Source: Desulfomonile tiedjei (GTDB lineage: Bacteria > Desulfobacterota > Desulfomonilia > Desulfomonilales > Desulfomonilaceae). Taken from it: a stretch of 64,000 nucleotides of DNA. Each line of letters begins with the position of its first letter. Position 1 is the stretch's first letter. The stretch spans positions 1 to 64,000 of the forward strand of contig JACRDG010000115.1 of the NCBI GenBank assembly GCA_016218715.1, read 5' to 3'. Both the position numbers and the translations under genes were made by a program. Below are positions 62,921 to 64,000 of the stretch, piece by piece. The notes below the pieces were generated by a model that was given only the letters and a program-made list of their open reading frames with translations, searched no databases and was not told where the DNA came from.

Positions 62921-63291
62921 CCGTCTCGAACAGGCCGGCCGTGGAGTCGGTAGTCGATTTCAAGAAGGGTGGCGGGCTGGTTCCGGCCATAGCCCAGGAT
63001 ATCCGCACCGGAAAAGTGCTGATGATGGCGTACATGAATCCCGAAGCACTGGAAACCACGCTGCGAGAGGGCCGAGCCTGCTACTGGAGCCGTTCCAGGC
63101 AGGAATTGTGGCGCAAAGGAGACACGTCGGGAGACATTCAGCTAGTCCGGGAGGTGCTGGTGGACTGCGATGAGGACACCATCCTCCTCCTCGTCGAACA
63201 GCAGGGGAGAGGCGCATGCCACACGCGAAAGTGGAGCTGCTTTTTCCGCCGCATGACCTCAGAAGGAGCATTGCAGGAAATTGAAGATTAA
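62917..63291 (+). CDS. hisI: Phosphoribosyl-AMP cyclohydrolase
   Basis: 124 residues. Third step of histidine synthesis. Motifs: [39 protein letters not shown], the metal-binding DCDEDT region ([16 protein letters not shown]), and [13 protein letters not shown]. It has no fused HisE domain. Start ATG/GTG at the 4-bp overlap with the upstream gene; the stop overlaps hisG by 11 bp. Confidence 0.95.
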   Translation: MTVSNRPAVESVVDFKKGGGLVPAIAQDIRTGKVLMMAYMNPEALETTLREGRACYWSRSRQELWRKGDTSGDIQLVREVLVDCDEDTILLLVEQQGRGACHTRKWSCFFRRMTSEGALQEIED

Positions 63292-64000
63292 GGATCCGAT
63301 AAAGCTCGTCATACCGAAAGGAAGCCTCGAGCAGGCTACTATAGAGTTGTTTCGCCGCGCCGGTTGGAACATCAACGTTTCCCCGCGGAACTACTTCCCG
63401 ACTATTGACGACGACGAGATCGTCGTGGCCCGTCTACGGGCTCAGGAGATTTCGCAGTACGTCCAGTCCGGCATCTTCGACGTTGGGCTCACGGGAAAGG
63501 ACTGGATTCTGGAAAATGAATCCGACGTGCATGTGATCGACGATCTGGTCTACTCGAAGGTGTCGCAGAGCCCGGCCCGCTGGGTCCTGGCCGTGGACGG
63601 TGAGTCATCGTACCACGTTCCGGAAGACTTGAAGGGGAAGCGAATCGCGACGGAGTTGGTCCGGTTTACCCGCAAGTTCTTCGCGGAACGCGGGATACCC
63701 GTCGAAGTGGAGTTCTCGTGGGGGAGCACCGAAGCCAAGGTCCGGGAAGGGGTTGTGGACGCTATCGTCGACGTGACCGAAACCGGGAGCACGCTCCGCG
63801 CGAATGGGTTGCGAATCATCCACAATCTGCTCACCACCAACACGCAGCTCATCGCTAATCACGGGGCGTACAAGGACCCGTTCAAGAAGGACAAGGTCCA
63901 GCAGATTCACTTGTTGCTTCAGGCCGCGCTGGAAGCTCGCAAGATGGTCGGCCTCAAGATGAATGTCCCCAAGGACCGGGTGGATACCATAGTGGGGCTC
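63281..64000 (+). CDS. hisG: ATP phosphoribosyltransferase, 3' end outside window
   Basis: 240 codons visible, frame open to the right edge. First step of histidine synthesis. Motifs: [51 protein letters not shown], and the PRPP-type loop [17 protein letters not shown]. Continuation past residue 205 ([20 protein letters not shown]) shows the long form with a C-terminal regulatory domain, so no HisZ should be needed. Start taken as TTG 63281, which overlaps hisI; no ATG is near. Confidence 0.93.
   Translation, partial: MKIKDPIKLVIPKGSLEQATIELFRRAGWNINVSPRNYFPTIDDDEIVVARLRAQEISQYVQSGIFDVGLTGKDWILENESDVHVIDDLVYSKVSQSPARWVLAVDGESSYHVPEDLKGKRIATELVRFTRKFFAERGIPVEVEFSWGSTEAKVREGVVDAIVDVTETGSTLRANGLRIIHNLLTTNTQLIANHGAYKDPFKKDKVQQIHLLLQAALEARKMVGLKMNVPKDRVDTIVGL

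Noticed and set aside
1-64000. CRISPR array, tRNA, rRNA, transposase or prophage genes
   Set aside because: Scanned by eye on both strands; no regularly spaced repeats, T-arm-like tRNA signals or transposase/integrase motifs were found.

Overview
The window reads as a chromosomal segment of an anaerobic, sulfate-reducing member of Desulfobacterota (former Deltaproteobacteria). The main grounds are dissimilatory adenylylsulfate reductase (aprBA, cut by the left edge), a fused FAD/Fe-S lactate-type dehydrogenase, a fabD-fabG-acpP-fabF-glyA block of deltaproteobacterial type, many two-component and TPR/HEAT/ankyrin proteins, and GC-rich DNA with strongly GC-biased third codon positions. Species cannot be set from the sequence alone. 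No tRNA, rRNA, insertion sequence or CRISPR array was seen.

Layout. 1-1.6 kb: aprA (partial) and aprB. 2.1-5.2 kb: an overlapping operon of a SEC-C/TPR protein, a YkgJ-type cysteine-cluster protein and an exported HEAT-repeat protein whose frame is broken by one TGA. 5.3-9.6 kb: a ParE/ParC (or GyrB/GyrA) type II topoisomerase pair. 9.9-14.6 kb: a hybrid histidine kinase with an Asn in place of the receiver Asp, then two proteins sharing an N-terminal helical plus zinc-ribbon domain, one fused to an eight-bladed PQQ-like propeller. 14.7-16.2 kb: ruvX-mltG. 17.6-21 kb: an NtrB/ZraS-like kinase and sigma-54 response regulator. 21.7-23.9 kb: a 759-residue ankyrin protein. 24.6-29.3 kb: a GAF kinase with a cysteine-rich tail, then xseB-ispA-dxs (isoprenoid precursors). 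30-33.8 kb: VWA/OmpA, DUF2752 and alpha/beta-hydrolase genes among REP-like hairpin repeats. 34-40.4 kb: yceD-rpmF-fabD-fabG-acpP-fabF-glyA, without plsX and fabH. 40.4-43 kb: an accessory islet (below). 43.9-46.4 kb: FAD/Fe-S dehydrogenase. 47-50.8 kb: rpsO-pnp-M16 peptidase. 50.8-53.3 kb: retropepsin-like protein, a hypothetical and a higBA toxin-antitoxin pair. 53.6-58 kb: smc and an outer-membrane barrel. 58.1-61.3 kb: sirtuin, then ECF sigma, zinc anti-sigma, thioredoxin and thioredoxin reductase as one redox unit. 61.4-64 kb: TIGR04073-like protein, a tiny lipoprotein, and hisI-hisG running off the right edge.

The most unusual locus is 40.45-42.95 kb. Two inverted copies of a short repeat bracket a near-consensus promoter followed within 90 bp by an intrinsic terminator (a probable small RNA carrying an anti-Shine-Dalgarno motif), a second promoter, a 21-codon leader peptide overlapping the next gene, an ABC/OLD-like ATPase, and a small protein with a PD-(D/E)XK-like D...ExK pattern. 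I propose it as a candidate RNA-regulated two-gene defence or DNA-processing module; this is inference.
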